Positions 34,910-43,907 of a stretch of DNA of 43,907 nucleotides are shown piece by piece; within the stretch, counting starts at the first letter, position 1, and the number at the start of each line of letters is the position of its first letter. The translations under genes and the position numbers were made by a program. This DNA comes from Thiotrichaceae bacterium (GTDB lineage: Bacteria; Pseudomonadota; Gammaproteobacteria; Thiotrichales; Thiotrichaceae), in assembly GCA_023144895.1 (NCBI GenBank), contig JAGLEV010000013.1:1-43907 (forward strand), read 5' to 3'. Below the pieces are notes generated by a model. The model searched no databases. It was not told the DNA's origin and was given only the letters and a program-made list of their open reading frames with translations.

Positions 34910-35464
34910 TTAATCCAATAAAACAACAATCTTAGCAGGATCAATAGTATTCACTTCTGCCGCTGTTTTGGCAGGAATTAATACCTTTTTACCCGCAAGG
35001 AAAGTAATAGCAATTTCACCCTCAGATAATTGCTTTTGTTGTTCTTCATTAACAAAGATATATTTAATTTTATTGCCAATAGCAAAATTAAAGCGCACTT
35101 GACCTTCGCCTTCAACTAATTGTAATTTGCTCTCATTGATTAGTTTACAGACTTTTTCATGACGTTCTTTTTTGAGCTTTTTGGCGACCAGTTTTTTCTC
35201 TCGGGTTTCACGAAGTTCTTTCTTTTCTAAGCTCGCCCGTTGTTTATAAAAACGCTCAAGATCTGACTGTGGCTTTTTTGGTTTCGCCCTAGGTTTTGTT
35301 GCTTTAGGGGGAATAGGATTTGCTTTTTTAGTCTTCTTCGCAGGCTGTTTCCTTTTCTGTTGGAAACGCTTTTTTCGTGCTTGTTTTTCGTTTTCTAAAT
35401 TTTGTACTTGTTCTTCAGTAACAATCCCAGCTTGGAGTAGCTGATCTTGGAGAGAAGTTGCCAT
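34910..35464 (-). CDS. DUF2058 family protein (YaiL-like)
   Basis: A 184-residue, very basic cytoplasmic protein. It starts ATSLQDQLLQAGIVTEEQ, the family signature. A Lys/Arg/Pro-rich linker (about 27-65) and a helical middle with many Lys/Glu (about 66-105) follow. The globular end has RFNFAIGNKIKYIFVNEEQ and the final VVLLD. The family is described as nucleoprotein or polynucleotide-associated and may bind RNA or DNA; the true role is unclear. AAGGAGC stands before the ATG at 35464, which decides this start over an upstream in-frame ATG at 35485. Confidence 0.85.
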   Translation of the reverse strand: MATSLQDQLLQAGIVTEEQVQNLENEKQARKKRFQQKRKQPAKKTKKANPIPPKATKPRAKPKKPQSDLERFYKQRASLEKKELRETREKKLVAKKLKKERHEKVCKLINESKLQLVEGEGQVRFNFAIGNKIKYIFVNEEQQKQLSEGEIAITFLAGKKVLIPAKTAAEVNTIDPAKIVVLLD

Positions 35465-35835
35465 AATTGCTCCTTTGATATGCACTATATCTTAATTTAA
35501 TAGCAGTATATCGTTTTCTAGTAAAGAAATTTGCGCGAGTATAATATATTTCCTCCTGATTTTGACTGTTTTTTTGACAAAGGGAAAAGAAGCATCCAGT
35601 CCCAGTGTTTGATTTACCTAAAAATTTCAATTCATATGCTCTCTATTTTTGCTGTGTAATACTTCTATTTTGGAATAAATACACGACGGCTTGCAAAAAT
35701 AGCGATTGCTTTATCTAGACCAATTGACCATAATAATTATTCTATAAATCAATTTAATATAACTAATACTTAATGTTAAATGTTTGATCATTCGCTCTGA
35801 ATGATCAATAGATTTGCGGAAAATATAGGGGAAAC
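35465..35835. other. Gene-free stretch between the DUF2058 gene and dacB
   Basis: There are 371 AT-rich bases holding divergent control regions. The only clear structure is the 25-base palindrome at 35784-35808. No gene, repeat or Fur/LexA-like site was recognised. Confidence 0.55.
35784..35808. promoter_or_regulatory. Perfect palindrome upstream of dacB
   Basis: The arms TTGATCATT and AATGATCAA are exact complements around CGCTCTG. The palindrome ends 27 bases before the dacB start, so it lies in the promoter or 5' leader. It could be an operator or a leader hairpin; no matching regulator is known to me. Confidence 0.5.
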
Positions 35836-37662
35836 ATGCTTACAACGACATCTATCACCAAAAGATCTCTGCTTCCATTTGATCGAGTGTTGATCAAAAA
35901 ACACCTGAAACTTAATCAAAGTTTCTTGAAAAATACAACGATAGCATTAATAATCGGTGCTATTTCACTCAGCTCTATTAGCAGTATGGCGAATTCATAC
36001 AATGGCTATAAAGCTCAACTGACCACACAGCAACAACAAGCACAACAGCGCAAACAATGGTATAAAAAACAAGAGCAGCTTAAGCTCCAACAAATATTAT
36101 TAAAACGAAAACGCCACCAATTAGCAGAACAAAAGCGTATACGTTTACATAATGAACGACGTCAGCAACACATTAGAAAACAACAAAAGTGGAAAAAACC
36201 ACAGCAGAGTCGTCAGGTAAGAAAGATAGCACAACGGGGTCCAAGACTTGCTCCAGCAAGTCAACAGAGAGGAGTTAACAGACGTTTACCTCTCGAAGTT
36301 AGCAATCTATTCAAACAGAGCAAAATTAGCCAACAAACGATGGGGGTTTTTGTTTTGCGTATTGGTGATCGTTTGCCCATGCTCGCTTATAATGATGATA
36401 GGGCGCGAGCTCCTGCATCGGTGATGAAGCTAGTGACGACTTATTCAGCGCTAGGGGCTTTAGGTGCAAACTATCGCTGGCCAACAGAAGTCTATATGAC
36501 GGGTAGCTTAAAAGGTGGAACCTTAAAGGGTAATCTGATTTTTAAAGGCTATGGTGCTCCTGACTTTGACCTTCCAGCACTACGTACAGTGATGCGTCAG
36601 CTACGCAATAAGGGTATTCGTAATATTAGTGGTAATATCATTTTTGACTCGAGTTACTTTCAAGTGCCAAAAGTTGATGCGGGTGCTTTTGATGGTAAAC
36701 GCTATGCAAGTTATAATGCCCAACCCGAAGCATTGTTATTTAGCGGAAAACTAAGTAAATATACGGTGCGTAATGTACGTGGTAGACCGCGTATATATAA
36801 CCCGACACCCGCACATAATATCCGTGTGGTTAATCGTATTAAATCTGTTGGTGGGCGTTGTCGAGGACGTTCTCGTAGCCCTCATATGAGTATTTCTAAG
36901 CGTGGCTCTCAACATACTGTGACTTTTTCTGGACGATTCTCTAGACGTTGTGGATCGCGTCAGTTTAATAAGGCGATTACAGATTCTCCTAACATGATGT
37001 ACTCTAGTCTTCATCGTTATTGGAAACATGATGTGGGAGGGTATTTGAAGACTCGCTTTATTCAAGGAAGAAAGCCTGCCCGTGCAAGATTATTATACCG
37101 TCATCAGTCAGCACCACTGCGTCAGATTATTTCTAAGGTTAATAAGAAAAGTAACAACCTAATGGCAAGACAGATTTTGTTAACGATTGGAGCACGTCGT
37201 TTAGGAGCACCTTCTAGCCCTAGAAAAGGTGAGAAAGCGGTTAAACAATGGCTTGCCTCACAAGGTCTTAACTTTCCTGAATTACGGATAGAAAATGGTT
37301 CGGGTCTGAGTCGTTGGTCACGTATTAGTGCTCGACATATTGGTGAACTGTTATTACATGCTTATAATAGTCCAAATCGAGACTTCTTTAAACAATCTCT
37401 TGCAATTGCTGCCAAAGATGGAACCATCAGAAAGCGCTTTAGACGCAGTCCTGTCGCTGGAAGAGGGCGTTTCAAGACGGGTTCATTGAGAGATGCTAGA
37501 GCCATTGCAGGCTATGTTCGGGGTATTGATGGCAAAGATTATATTGTTTCAATCCTTCATAATGGTAAGGCAGCACGTTCTCGTGGTAAAAAAGCACATG
37601 ATAAGTTAATTGAGTGGGCTTTCTGGCATGGTCGTCCACCACGTAAAGTTGCCGCTCGATAG
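35836..37662 (+). CDS. dacB: DacB-like D-Ala-D-Ala carboxypeptidase/endopeptidase (PBP4, family S13) with basic extension
   Basis: This periplasmic serine peptidase trims or cleaves peptidoglycan cross-links. The 608-residue protein is long for PBP4 (E. coli 477). The extra part is N-terminal: a hydrophobic helix (about 34-50) that may be a signal anchor or a signal peptide cut near SSMA. Residues about 60-150 are very rich in Gln, Arg and Lys and probably helical. The catalytic domain has SVMK (Ser195, Lys198), a SNN motif within KKSNNLMAR and KTGS, the three penicillin-binding motifs. The catalytic domain is itself Arg-rich. A strong terminator follows. Confidence 0.9.
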   Translation: MLTTTSITKRSLLPFDRVLIKKHLKLNQSFLKNTTIALIIGAISLSSISSMANSYNGYKAQLTTQQQQAQQRKQWYKKQEQLKLQQILLKRKRHQLAEQKRIRLHNERRQQHIRKQQKWKKPQQSRQVRKIAQRGPRLAPASQQRGVNRRLPLEVSNLFKQSKISQQTMGVFVLRIGDRLPMLAYNDDRARAPASVMKLVTTYSALGALGANYRWPTEVYMTGSLKGGTLKGNLIFKGYGAPDFDLPALRTVMRQLRNKGIRNISGNIIFDSSYFQVPKVDAGAFDGKRYASYNAQPEALLFSGKLSKYTVRNVRGRPRIYNPTPAHNIRVVNRIKSVGGRCRGRSRSPHMSISKRGSQHTVTFSGRFSRRCGSRQFNKAITDSPNMMYSSLHRYWKHDVGGYLKTRFIQGRKPARARLLYRHQSAPLRQIISKVNKKSNNLMARQILLTIGARRLGAPSSPRKGEKAVKQWLASQGLNFPELRIENGSGLSRWSRISARHIGELLLHAYNSPNRDFFKQSLAIAAKDGTIRKRFRRSPVAGRGRFKTGSLRDARAIAGYVRGIDGKDYIVSILHNGKAARSRGKKAHDKLIEWAFWHGRPPRKVAAR

Positions 37663-37668
37663 TACTAT

Positions 37669-37726
37669 AAAGCCTGTTGCCAAACGGTGTTGCTGAATAA
37701 ATTGCAACGCATGGTAACAGGCTTTT
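37669..37726 (+). terminator. Intrinsic terminator of dacB
   Basis: The arms GCCTGTTGCCA (37672-37682) and TGGTAACAGGC (37712-37722) pair with one mismatch. An inner GTTGC/GCAAC stem continues the hairpin, and TTTT follows. It starts seven bases after the dacB stop. Confidence 0.85.
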
Positions 37727-37842
37727 CCTAGATTCCTGTGCTTGTCTAGCACTCATCATACTTGCATAGTGATGATTCTCCAATAATCATAGGAGGCTCA
37801 TGTTAGGGTAACGCTCTAGCAAGGAAGTCTGTAATAACCACT

Positions 37843-38715
37843 ATGAATTTCAAACATCGTTGTATCAACGACCTCGCTTGGGTTATCCAAAGCCCTCCCG
37901 TTATTTCTGGCAATATCAATGGCTCACATTGGCTTAATAAAGCGGATTGCGAAGCTGAATATGAAGCGTGTTTTGATGCTTTATTACAGTTAGATCAGCA
38001 CCCAGAGCCGTTACTCAATGCACTATCTCACCTCAAGCCTTATATTATCGGCAAGCGCTTTGAATGTTTTGTTCAATTCTGGTTGGAGATTAGCCCAAAT
38101 TTTGAGTTGTTAGATTCTAATGTTGTTTTACAGGGAAAAACTCAAACACTAGGTGAGGCAGACTTTTTTATTCGAGAAGTAGCAACTGATAAAATTATCC
38201 ATTTAGAGGTTTCAGTTAAGTTTTATTTAGGTGTTGATGATTTATCACAGATGCAGCATTGGTATGGTACGAACTTAAAAGATCGCTTGGATATTAAGTT
38301 TAATCGCTTGGCGAACCATCAAACACAGCTTGCTAAAAAGTATCCTGAATTGATGCCATTTCCTGTGGATGAATCATGGTGTCTGTTAAAAGGACGGATG
38401 TTTTACCCACATAATCAACAGTACACCCAAGCCTTCTTTGCTGATAATTGCCCACAGGGACTATGGTTAATAGCAGAGGATAAATCATATCAAAAATGCT
38501 TTCTTGCTTTGGATAAATCACAATGGTTATCTGAGATCAGTCAGTACCAAGGGAAGCGCCAAGTCGCACCTTCAAAGATTGAGCACTCCGTCTGTATGGC
38601 AGAAATACAAAATAAGAAAGAAGTTGCTCGATATTTCTTTTTACCTGAAGGCTTTTGGGCTAAAAATCGGCACCCTTCATCCCTCATTGACACTTTACCA
38701 TTACTTGTGAGGTGA
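37843..38715 (+). CDS. DUF1853 family protein, PD-(D/E)xK-like
   Basis: A 290-residue cytoplasmic protein. DUF1853 markers are the N-terminal DLAWVIQSPP, LKPYIIGKRFECFVQFWLE, TLGEADFFI and HLEVSVKFYLG, then GTNLKDRLDIKFNRLANHQ. The E-x-D ... E-x-x-x-K spacing resembles a restriction-like nuclease core, and the family is suspected to belong to that fold; no activity is established. It stands alone after the dacB terminator and before the unknown membrane protein. Confidence 0.85.
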   Translation: MNFKHRCINDLAWVIQSPPVISGNINGSHWLNKADCEAEYEACFDALLQLDQHPEPLLNALSHLKPYIIGKRFECFVQFWLEISPNFELLDSNVVLQGKTQTLGEADFFIREVATDKIIHLEVSVKFYLGVDDLSQMQHWYGTNLKDRLDIKFNRLANHQTQLAKKYPELMPFPVDESWCLLKGRMFYPHNQQYTQAFFADNCPQGLWLIAEDKSYQKCFLALDKSQWLSEISQYQGKRQVAPSKIEHSVCMAEIQNKKEVARYFFLPEGFWAKNRHPSSLIDTLPLLVR

Positions 38716-38885
38716 GTGAAAATATAATTTTGTGAAATATGTTTATAAATCAACCATCTTGTTGGTTAGAAATAATCATTATTATTAAGCCTTATATTTC
38801 ATGTGTAAACTACTTTACTCAAATAGGAAGGATACCCTATTATCTCCTTTTTTTGCTGTTCCCTTATTTCGATAGAGCAATACAC

Positions 38886-39629
38886 ATGCTGTCTACTTAT
38901 CTAGCACCCCATCGAACACTTCTCACAATAATGATTGGAATCCCTATTTTTTTATGGATTGATAGTCCTTATGGTGATGCTGTATTACGAGGTAATGGGC
39001 AGTTAATTGCTACCTTTCTGGTCTTTATTGCCTTTGTTATCGCTTATTTTAAAAGCCCTCATCGTGTTAAAACTGCCATGTTAATCGGTGTTGTGGTGGG
39101 TTTAACGGGTGAGTATCTTTTTTCTCAAGTGATGGGAATGTACCATTATCGTTTTGGTAATATTCCACTATGGGTTGCTTTTGCTCATGGATTAATCTTT
39201 GCCTCAGTCTTCAGGATTTCCCATAAACCATGGATAAAGCAGAATGAGCAAGGTTTGCAAAAAGTATTATTAATCTTTGCCATTACCTACAGTATTTTCT
39301 GGCTTATTTGGGCGAATGATTGGTTTGGTTTTTTGTGTACTTTAGGCTTTTTTGTCGTACTTTTTACTGCAAAAAAATCACGTCTGTTCTTTTTGATTAT
39401 GTTTGCAATTGTTTGTTATATTGAGCAACTAGGAACCGCAACAGAATGTTGGTACTGGCCTAGTACCTTATTGGGTGTAGCAGGTGGTATTCCCAGTGGA
39501 AATCCACCAACAGGCATTGCTATTTTCTACTTTATATTCGATGCTATTATTTTATGGGTTTATTTAAACTTATTACACCCTAGCTTAAAAGTACGTTATC
39601 AGCGCTTTAAATTAATGAAGCAAGGTTAA
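38886..39629 (+). CDS. Unknown polytopic membrane protein
   Basis: A 247-residue protein with about eight hydrophobic helices. Conserved-looking loops are GEYLFSQVMGMYHYRFGNIPLWV after the third helix and GTATECWYWP...GGIPSGNPPTG before the last; their Glu, His, Tyr and Trp residues could form a membrane active site. I do not recognise the family firmly. A carotenoid-hydratase-like (DUF422) protein has a similar Glu/aromatic pattern, but that is only a suggestion. The frame opens at 38739 with 49 extra residues; the ATG at 38886 is chosen because the extra part is partly non-helical and lacks a ribosome site. Confidence 0.6.
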   Translation: MLSTYLAPHRTLLTIMIGIPIFLWIDSPYGDAVLRGNGQLIATFLVFIAFVIAYFKSPHRVKTAMLIGVVVGLTGEYLFSQVMGMYHYRFGNIPLWVAFAHGLIFASVFRISHKPWIKQNEQGLQKVLLIFAITYSIFWLIWANDWFGFLCTLGFFVVLFTAKKSRLFFLIMFAIVCYIEQLGTATECWYWPSTLLGVAGGIPSGNPPTGIAIFYFIFDAIILWVYLNLLHPSLKVRYQRFKLMKQG

Positions 39630-39758
39630 TCAGTGAATCAAATTCAGAGAGATGATTTTTCTCCGATAACGCTAGCTAGCTATTGGCTCATTAGGGAACA
39701 AATTATCAGTAACTAAATTACCTATATGAAGCCTTCATAGGCATTGTTGTGATCATTT

Positions 39759-39805
39759 TATGATGAAAATAAACATCATAATTTAACTATATCCATGATA
39801 TGATG
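39759..39805. promoter_or_regulatory. Candidate operator of the hipBA-like pair
   Basis: TATGATG (39759-39765) and CATCATA (39774-39780) form an exact inverted repeat with an 8-base spacer. A second TATGATG lies at 39799-39805, and a partial CATCA follows near 39824. Repeated half-sites just before an XRE antitoxin gene fit autorepression. The sites differ from the E. coli HipB box. Confidence 0.45.
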
Positions 39806-39835
39806 AATATATCCTACAAAAAGCATCAATGAATT

Positions 39836-40072
39836 ATGTTAGAAAATATTAGTGAAACCATTCGCACCCAACGTAAATTAAAAGGCTGGAGTCAACAAGA
39901 GCTTGCTGATAAATGCCATCTTGACCGCACAACTATTGGTGCATTAGAGCGCAATAATTATAATGATTTGGGTATTCGTAAAGTGGAGCGAGTCTTAATG
40001 CACTTTGGTCTCACTTTGGAGTGCCAGTCGATGGGGTTGCCTACATTGGATGATTTAAAAAAGAATAGGTAG
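39836..40072 (+). CDS. XRE/HipB-like antitoxin
   Basis: A 78-residue DNA-binding protein. The helix-turn-helix is RKLKGWSQQELADKCHLDRTTIGALERN (two helices about 14-39, quoted here only by its ends: RKLKGW to ALERN), followed by a third helical region with VERVLMHFGLTLECQ. It is the usual size for a HipB-type antitoxin. It lies five bases before the hipA-like gene, so the two are co-expressed, and candidate operator repeats precede it. It is expected to neutralise the kinase and repress the operon. Confidence 0.88.
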   Translation: MLENISETIRTQRKLKGWSQQELADKCHLDRTTIGALERNNYNDLGIRKVERVLMHFGLTLECQSMGLPTLDDLKKNR

Positions 40073-40077
40073 AGCTT

Positions 40078-41268
40078 ATGTCAGATATTGATGTTTATTT
40101 GAAACCATTATCACCGCAACTGACAGCAAGACTAAGTGCTGATAAAAATAAGCATGTGATGACTTATCATTCTGATGCCAATGAGGCACTTTCATTGACG
40201 ATGCCATTGCGTAATGAAAGTTATAATGATGATAGTTTGCATCCTATTTTTCAGATGAATTTGCCAGAAGGTGCTTTGCGTGAAGCGATTGAGCGAGCAA
40301 CAGCAAAGCGTTATGGTAGTGACGACCTTTCGATGCTGGCTATTTTGGGAGCCAATCAAATTGGTCGTATCGCTTATAGTCAAGTAGGTAAAAGTATTGC
40401 ATCACAGAGAGAGCCTTCATTACAACTTGAAGACTTGCTTAAGCATCAAGATGCTCAGCTTTTCAGTCAGCTATTATCACGTTATGCACAAAACTCTGGA
40501 GTGGCAGGCGTTCAACCTAAAGTCTTAATTGATATTCAACGCCATCTAACATTACCGACTCAACATTATATTGTTAAAAGCTGGGAAAATGAATACCCAC
40601 ACCTTGCTTGTAATGAATATATTTGCATGGATATTGCGAAGCGAGCAGGCTTAAATGTACCCCAAACCTATCTTAGTGATAATGGAAAATTACTGATCAG
40701 TCAACGCTTTGATTTGGATGCAAAAGGTAATGCAATGGGCTTTGAAGATTTTTGTGTTTTACAGGGTAAAGGCACAAAACAAAAATATGATAGTAGTATT
40801 GAACAATGTGCTAATACGGTTAGGAGTTATGTTGATACTGAACATCAGGCTAAAGATTTAGCAGATTTATTCAAGCTGACACTACTCAATATTAGTATTC
40901 GTAATGGTGATGCACATCTTAAAAATATAGGTATCCAATACCACTCACTAAAAAATTATCACCAGCATAAGCTACCTGAAGGTAGTAGAAAACTCGCTCC
41001 TTTTTATGATTTGGTGAGTACAGTGCCTTATATAAAAAATGACACAATGGCATTGACATTAACAGGGAGTAAGCGCTGGCCTAAACCTAAAGTTTTACAT
41101 GCTTTTGCTCGCCAACATTGTCAATTAAATCAGGTGCAAATTACTGAGATTGAAGAACAAGTGGAGCAGGCAGTTATTGGTGGGTTACCACTATTGGAAG
41201 CATTGCAAAACAAGCATCATGGCTTTATTGAGGTTGGAGAGGTGATGAAAAAGCTCATACAAAAATAA
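40078..41268 (+). CDS. hipA: HipA-like serine/threonine kinase toxin
   Basis: A 396-residue type II toxin kinase. The N-subdomain (about 1-100, with IFQMNLPEGALREAI) and the activation/P-loop segment SGVAGVQPKVL (140-150, Ser140 matching the autophosphorylated Ser150 of E. coli HipA) are present. The catalytic loop IRNGDAHLKN has Asp278, and the Mg-binding APFYDLVST is present. All key residues look intact, so it should be active. E. coli HipA phosphorylates glutamyl-tRNA synthetase; here gltX lies 238 bases downstream, which makes the neighbourhood notable. The actual target of this protein is not known. Confidence 0.92.
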   Translation: MSDIDVYLKPLSPQLTARLSADKNKHVMTYHSDANEALSLTMPLRNESYNDDSLHPIFQMNLPEGALREAIERATAKRYGSDDLSMLAILGANQIGRIAYSQVGKSIASQREPSLQLEDLLKHQDAQLFSQLLSRYAQNSGVAGVQPKVLIDIQRHLTLPTQHYIVKSWENEYPHLACNEYICMDIAKRAGLNVPQTYLSDNGKLLISQRFDLDAKGNAMGFEDFCVLQGKGTKQKYDSSIEQCANTVRSYVDTEHQAKDLADLFKLTLLNISIRNGDAHLKNIGIQYHSLKNYHQHKLPEGSRKLAPFYDLVSTVPYIKNDTMALTLTGSKRWPKPKVLHAFARQHCQLNQVQITEIEEQVEQAVIGGLPLLEALQNKHHGFIEVGEVMKKLIQK

Positions 41269-41410
41269 CAATGGATGGAAAATGAGATGCTACTGAAGGC
41301 AGTGAATCAAAAACGATATTTTTACTGATCTTAGAAATCCGAGCCATATAGCAGACGACCCTTTCTTTGTTACCATGATAATGGCTAGCTAATTGAAGTA
41401 ATCAAAAAGG

Positions 41411-41439
41411 TTGGAGTGAGTGTGACAAATGTCTATAAT
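41411..41439 (+). promoter_or_regulatory. Sigma70-type promoter for gltX
   Basis: TTGGAG (41411-41416) and a perfect TATAAT (41434-41439) are 17 bases apart. Transcription would start near 41446, about 60 bases before the gltX ATG. The -10 is inside a loose GTGAC/GTCAC inverted repeat. Confidence 0.6.
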
Positions 41440-41506
41440 GTCGGTCACTCGTCAGTTTAGGGCTAGCTTCTTATCTGATAACGATTTAAATAAACTGTAC
41501 TTTATT

Positions 41507-42913
41507 ATGACTGTTACTACACGCTTTGCACCCAGCCCAACGGGTTATTTACATATTGGTGGAGCGCGTACAGCGCTATTTGCTTGGCTTTATGCTAAAA
41601 AAATGCAGGGTGATTTTATCCTTCGTATTGAAGATACGGATCGTGAACGCTCAACTCAAGCATCCGTTGATGCCATTCTTGAAGGCATGGAGTGGCTGGG
41701 TTTAGATTATAACAAAGGACCATTTTATCAGACGGATCACTTTGATCGTTATAAAGAAATTATTCAACAGCTAGTAGATCAGGGCGATGCTTATTATTGT
41801 TATTGCAGTAAAGAGCGGCTTGATGATCTACGTGAGCGTCAACGTAGTGCCAAAATGAAGCCCCGATATGATGCCAAGTGTTTTGGTGTGGAGGCGGTTC
41901 CTGAAGATATTCAGCCTGTTGTACGTTTTCGCAATCCTCAACAGGGCACGGTGACCTTTGAAGACAATGTGCGTGGCTCCGTGACATTTAGTAATGCTGA
42001 GTTAGATGATTTAATTATTGCTCGTTCTGATGGTACACCAACCTATAACCTAACCGTTGTGGTTGATGATATGGATATGGGTGTGACCCACGTTATTCGT
42101 GGTGATGATCATATCAATAATACCCCCCGCCAAATTAATATCCTCAATGCTTTGGGTGTGACTCCGCCACAATATGCTCATGTGCCGATGATTTTGGGTG
42201 ATGATGGTAAACGTCTATCAAAGCGTCATGGGGCCGTTGGTGTCATGCAGTATCGTGATGACGGTTTTTTACCTCAAGCTGTGCTTAATTATCTCGTACG
42301 TTTAGGCTGGTCATCAGGTGATAAGGAAATATTCTCAGTGGAGGAAATGATTCATTTGTTTCGCTTAGATGATGTGAATAAAGCACCTTCTGCCTTTAAT
42401 ACAGAAAAATTAATCTGGTTGAATCAACATTATCTCAAGGAAATGCCCGCAGAAGAGGTTGCTGAACATTTATTGTGGCACTTAGACAATCAACACCTTG
42501 ATATTAGCAATGGCCCTAAAATTACGGATGTGATTGAAGCCTTGCGTGAACGTGCAAAAACGTTGGTTGATTTAGTGGCAAGTAGTCGTTATTTCTATGA
42601 AGATTTTATTGAGTACAATGAAAATGCGACTAAGAAGCATTTTAAAACAGCCACTCCTGATATTTTACAAGCTTTGCATGATAAGTTCAGCACAATCGAA
42701 CAATGGCAGGAAGCAAACTTAGAAGCAGCAATTAAAGAAATTTGTGATGAATTGGATCTTAAATTAGGTAAAGTAGGACCTGCACTACGGGTCGCACTCA
42801 CAGGCGCCGCAATGTCACCAGCGCTTGAGGTGACTTTGGCATTGATTGGTAAATCACGTTCATTAGAGCGTATTTTGAAGGCGGTTACATTTAACCGTGC
42901 TAAATATGCCTGA
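41507..42913 (+). CDS. gltX: Glutamyl-tRNA synthetase
   Basis: GltX charges tRNA-Glu. The 468-residue protein starts [21 protein letters not shown] with the class I HIGH motif (as HIGG) and has the KMSKS equivalent KRLSKRHG. The [14 protein letters not shown] block is present, and length matches E. coli (471). A second gltX elsewhere cannot be excluded. The frame is open from 41429, but the ATG at 41507 gives the family N-terminus and places the TATAAT promoter upstream. Its end overlaps hslO by eight bases. In E. coli this enzyme is the target of HipA, encoded just upstream here. Confidence 0.96.
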   Translation: MTVTTRFAPSPTGYLHIGGARTALFAWLYAKKMQGDFILRIEDTDRERSTQASVDAILEGMEWLGLDYNKGPFYQTDHFDRYKEIIQQLVDQGDAYYCYCSKERLDDLRERQRSAKMKPRYDAKCFGVEAVPEDIQPVVRFRNPQQGTVTFEDNVRGSVTFSNAELDDLIIARSDGTPTYNLTVVVDDMDMGVTHVIRGDDHINNTPRQINILNALGVTPPQYAHVPMILGDDGKRLSKRHGAVGVMQYRDDGFLPQAVLNYLVRLGWSSGDKEIFSVEEMIHLFRLDDVNKAPSAFNTEKLIWLNQHYLKEMPAEEVAEHLLWHLDNQHLDISNGPKITDVIEALRERAKTLVDLVASSRYFYEDFIEYNENATKKHFKTATPDILQALHDKFSTIEQWQEANLEAAIKEICDELDLKLGKVGPALRVALTGAAMSPALEVTLALIGKSRSLERILKAVTFNRAKYA

Positions 42914-43784
42914 GCAATCAACCGAGAACCTTCGTTATCAGTTTATATTAGATAAGCTCAATGTGCGTGGTGAATATGTCAAGCTAGATACTGCTTGGCA
43001 ATCAATCCATCAAACGACAAATTATCCACCCGCTATTCAACAGGTCTTAGGTGAGTCAACGGTTGCGGTCGCTTTACTGTCAGCTTTAATTAAGTTTAAA
43101 GGCTCAATGGTTTTACAAATTCAGCAAACATCGCCTGTTAAAATGTTAGTGGCACAAGCAGGAGATGATCATAGTTTACGTGCAATGGCAAGCATTCCTG
43201 AAGGTATGGTAAGTGATGATGCTAGCTTTGCAGAATTATTTGGACAGGGGAATATGCTTATTAGTGCTGAGCAAGAGAATAATACCCGCTATCAAAGTGT
43301 TGTAGAGCTGAGTGAGAAAGGCTTAGCAGAAAGTTTAGAAACTTATTTTGCTAATTCTGAGCAACTAGCCACAGCAATATTTTTTGCCATTGATGAAAAT
43401 TCAGCAACAGGTTTAATGATTCAAAGTTTGCCCACTGATGAGCAGCGTTTTGATGATGAAGGTTGGCAACATGCGTTAAGTTTGGCTAAAACGGTGAAGG
43501 ATGATGAATTGCTAAATTTACCGATTGAGACATTATTGCATCGTCTTTATCATGGCGATGATGTACGCCTCTATGAGCCACAACCCTTACATTTTAAATG
43601 TAGCTGCTCACAGGAAAAGGTGGAGTCTAGTTTAAAGTCGATTCCCTTTGAGGACTTACAAAAGCTAATGGCAGAGCAAGGTGAGATTAAAATGAATTGC
43701 CAGTTTTGTAATCAAGCCTATGTCATGACTGATCTTAGTTTGCTTGTGCCTAATGTTGATGCAGTATCATCGCAGTTGCACTAG
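42906..43784 (+). CDS. hslO: HslO (Hsp33), redox-regulated chaperone
   Basis: Hsp33 is a cytoplasmic holdase switched on by oxidation and unfolding. The 292-residue protein has the N-terminal domain ([19 protein letters not shown]) and the C-terminal zinc switch with CSCS...CQFC, the C-x-C ... C-x2-C pattern. The zinc Cys residues are complete, so the switch should work. The start at ATG 42906 lies in the last codons of gltX; a GTG at 42897 is also possible. It shares a transcript with gltX. The final 120 bases of the window hold no supported gene. Confidence 0.94.
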   Translation: MPEQSTENLRYQFILDKLNVRGEYVKLDTAWQSIHQTTNYPPAIQQVLGESTVAVALLSALIKFKGSMVLQIQQTSPVKMLVAQAGDDHSLRAMASIPEGMVSDDASFAELFGQGNMLISAEQENNTRYQSVVELSEKGLAESLETYFANSEQLATAIFFAIDENSATGLMIQSLPTDEQRFDDEGWQHALSLAKTVKDDELLNLPIETLLHRLYHGDDVRLYEPQPLHFKCSCSQEKVESSLKSIPFEDLQKLMAEQGEIKMNCQFCNQAYVMTDLSLLVPNVDAVSSQLH

Positions 43785-43907
43785 TAAAATCATTGACCTG
43801 ACCATCGAGCAAAAAAATCATGTAACTCTTTTTCATTAGGCTAGAATAGATCTACAGCTTGTATATCTTTTCATCAATATAGATTGAATGGTAATAATGA
43901 AAATAAT

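Noticed and set aside
37496-37783. 95-codon minus-strand frame across the dacB end
   Set aside because: It runs through the dacB catalytic C-terminus and its terminator.
43897-43907. ATG near the window end that could start a gene
   Set aside because: Only three codons are visible and no ribosome site is clear.
1-43907. CRISPR arrays, tRNA or rRNA genes and riboswitches
   Set aside because: I looked on both strands and saw no regularly spaced repeats, cloverleaf with CCA-type end, rRNA signature or known riboswitch core. Small RNAs cannot be excluded by eye.

Overview
The window looks like a chromosomal segment of an AT-rich (roughly 60% A+T by eye) gammaproteobacterium. Three gene orders point there: cmk-rpsA-ihfB-lapB-pyrF, a RluA close to the enterobacterial enzyme, and a gltX-hslO pair. 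Most genes are housekeeping. A secreted Gly/Ala/Pro-rich protein resembling sulfur-globule envelope proteins, plus strong iron handling, hints at a sulfur-oxidising Thiotrichales-like organism. That placement is inference; no rRNA gene is present to test it.

Layout. Positions 1-4205 hold a ferrous-iron uptake locus: a Fur box, feoA, feoB, a coupled membrane protein ending in a Gly/Cys tail, a 60-residue acidic peptide with a similar Cys tail, and an M50-type membrane metalloprotease. Positions 4281-7603 carry a DUF3465 protein, queA, rluA and a DMT transporter. Positions 7846-8794 encode two bacterioferritin subunits with complementary active sites, followed by a hairpin that contains perfect DnaA boxes. 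Positions 8878-12630 hold a TlpA-like lipoprotein, a NIF3-like domain protein, lipA, a DUF805 membrane protein and the sulfur-globule-like protein. Positions 12831-15731 carry a Fic enzyme with its own candidate operator, then a DsbD_2-type membrane protein coupled to a PspF-like regulator whose key AAA+ residues are changed.

Positions 15958-22174 are conserved core: nagZ, pyrF, lapB (without the usual lapA), ihfB, rpsA and cmk. Positions 22175-24645 are an AT-rich accessory stretch with direct repeats, a 53-residue zinc-ribbon gene missed by length-limited gene calling, a large hairpin and an exported calcium-repeat protein. Positions 24873-31150 hold mfd, a sialate O-acetylesterase-like protein, a DUF945-like protein and gloB. 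Positions 31377-34118 encode a large protein with two NERD nuclease domains and an SF1 helicase, a candidate defence enzyme. The rest holds gmk, a DUF2058 protein, a dacB with an unusual basic extension, a DUF1853 protein, an unknown membrane protein, a hipBA-like toxin-antitoxin pair, gltX and hslO.

How genes fit together: Fur-controlled Fe(II) import by Feo and storage by the two-subunit bacterioferritin form an iron economy, and LipA is a major Fe-S consumer. NagZ, DacB and LapB link to cell-wall recycling and LPS control. The accessory elements (Fic, HipBA, NERD-helicase) are the usual stress or defence cargo placed singly between core genes. No tRNA, rRNA, CRISPR array, transposase or prophage was seen.
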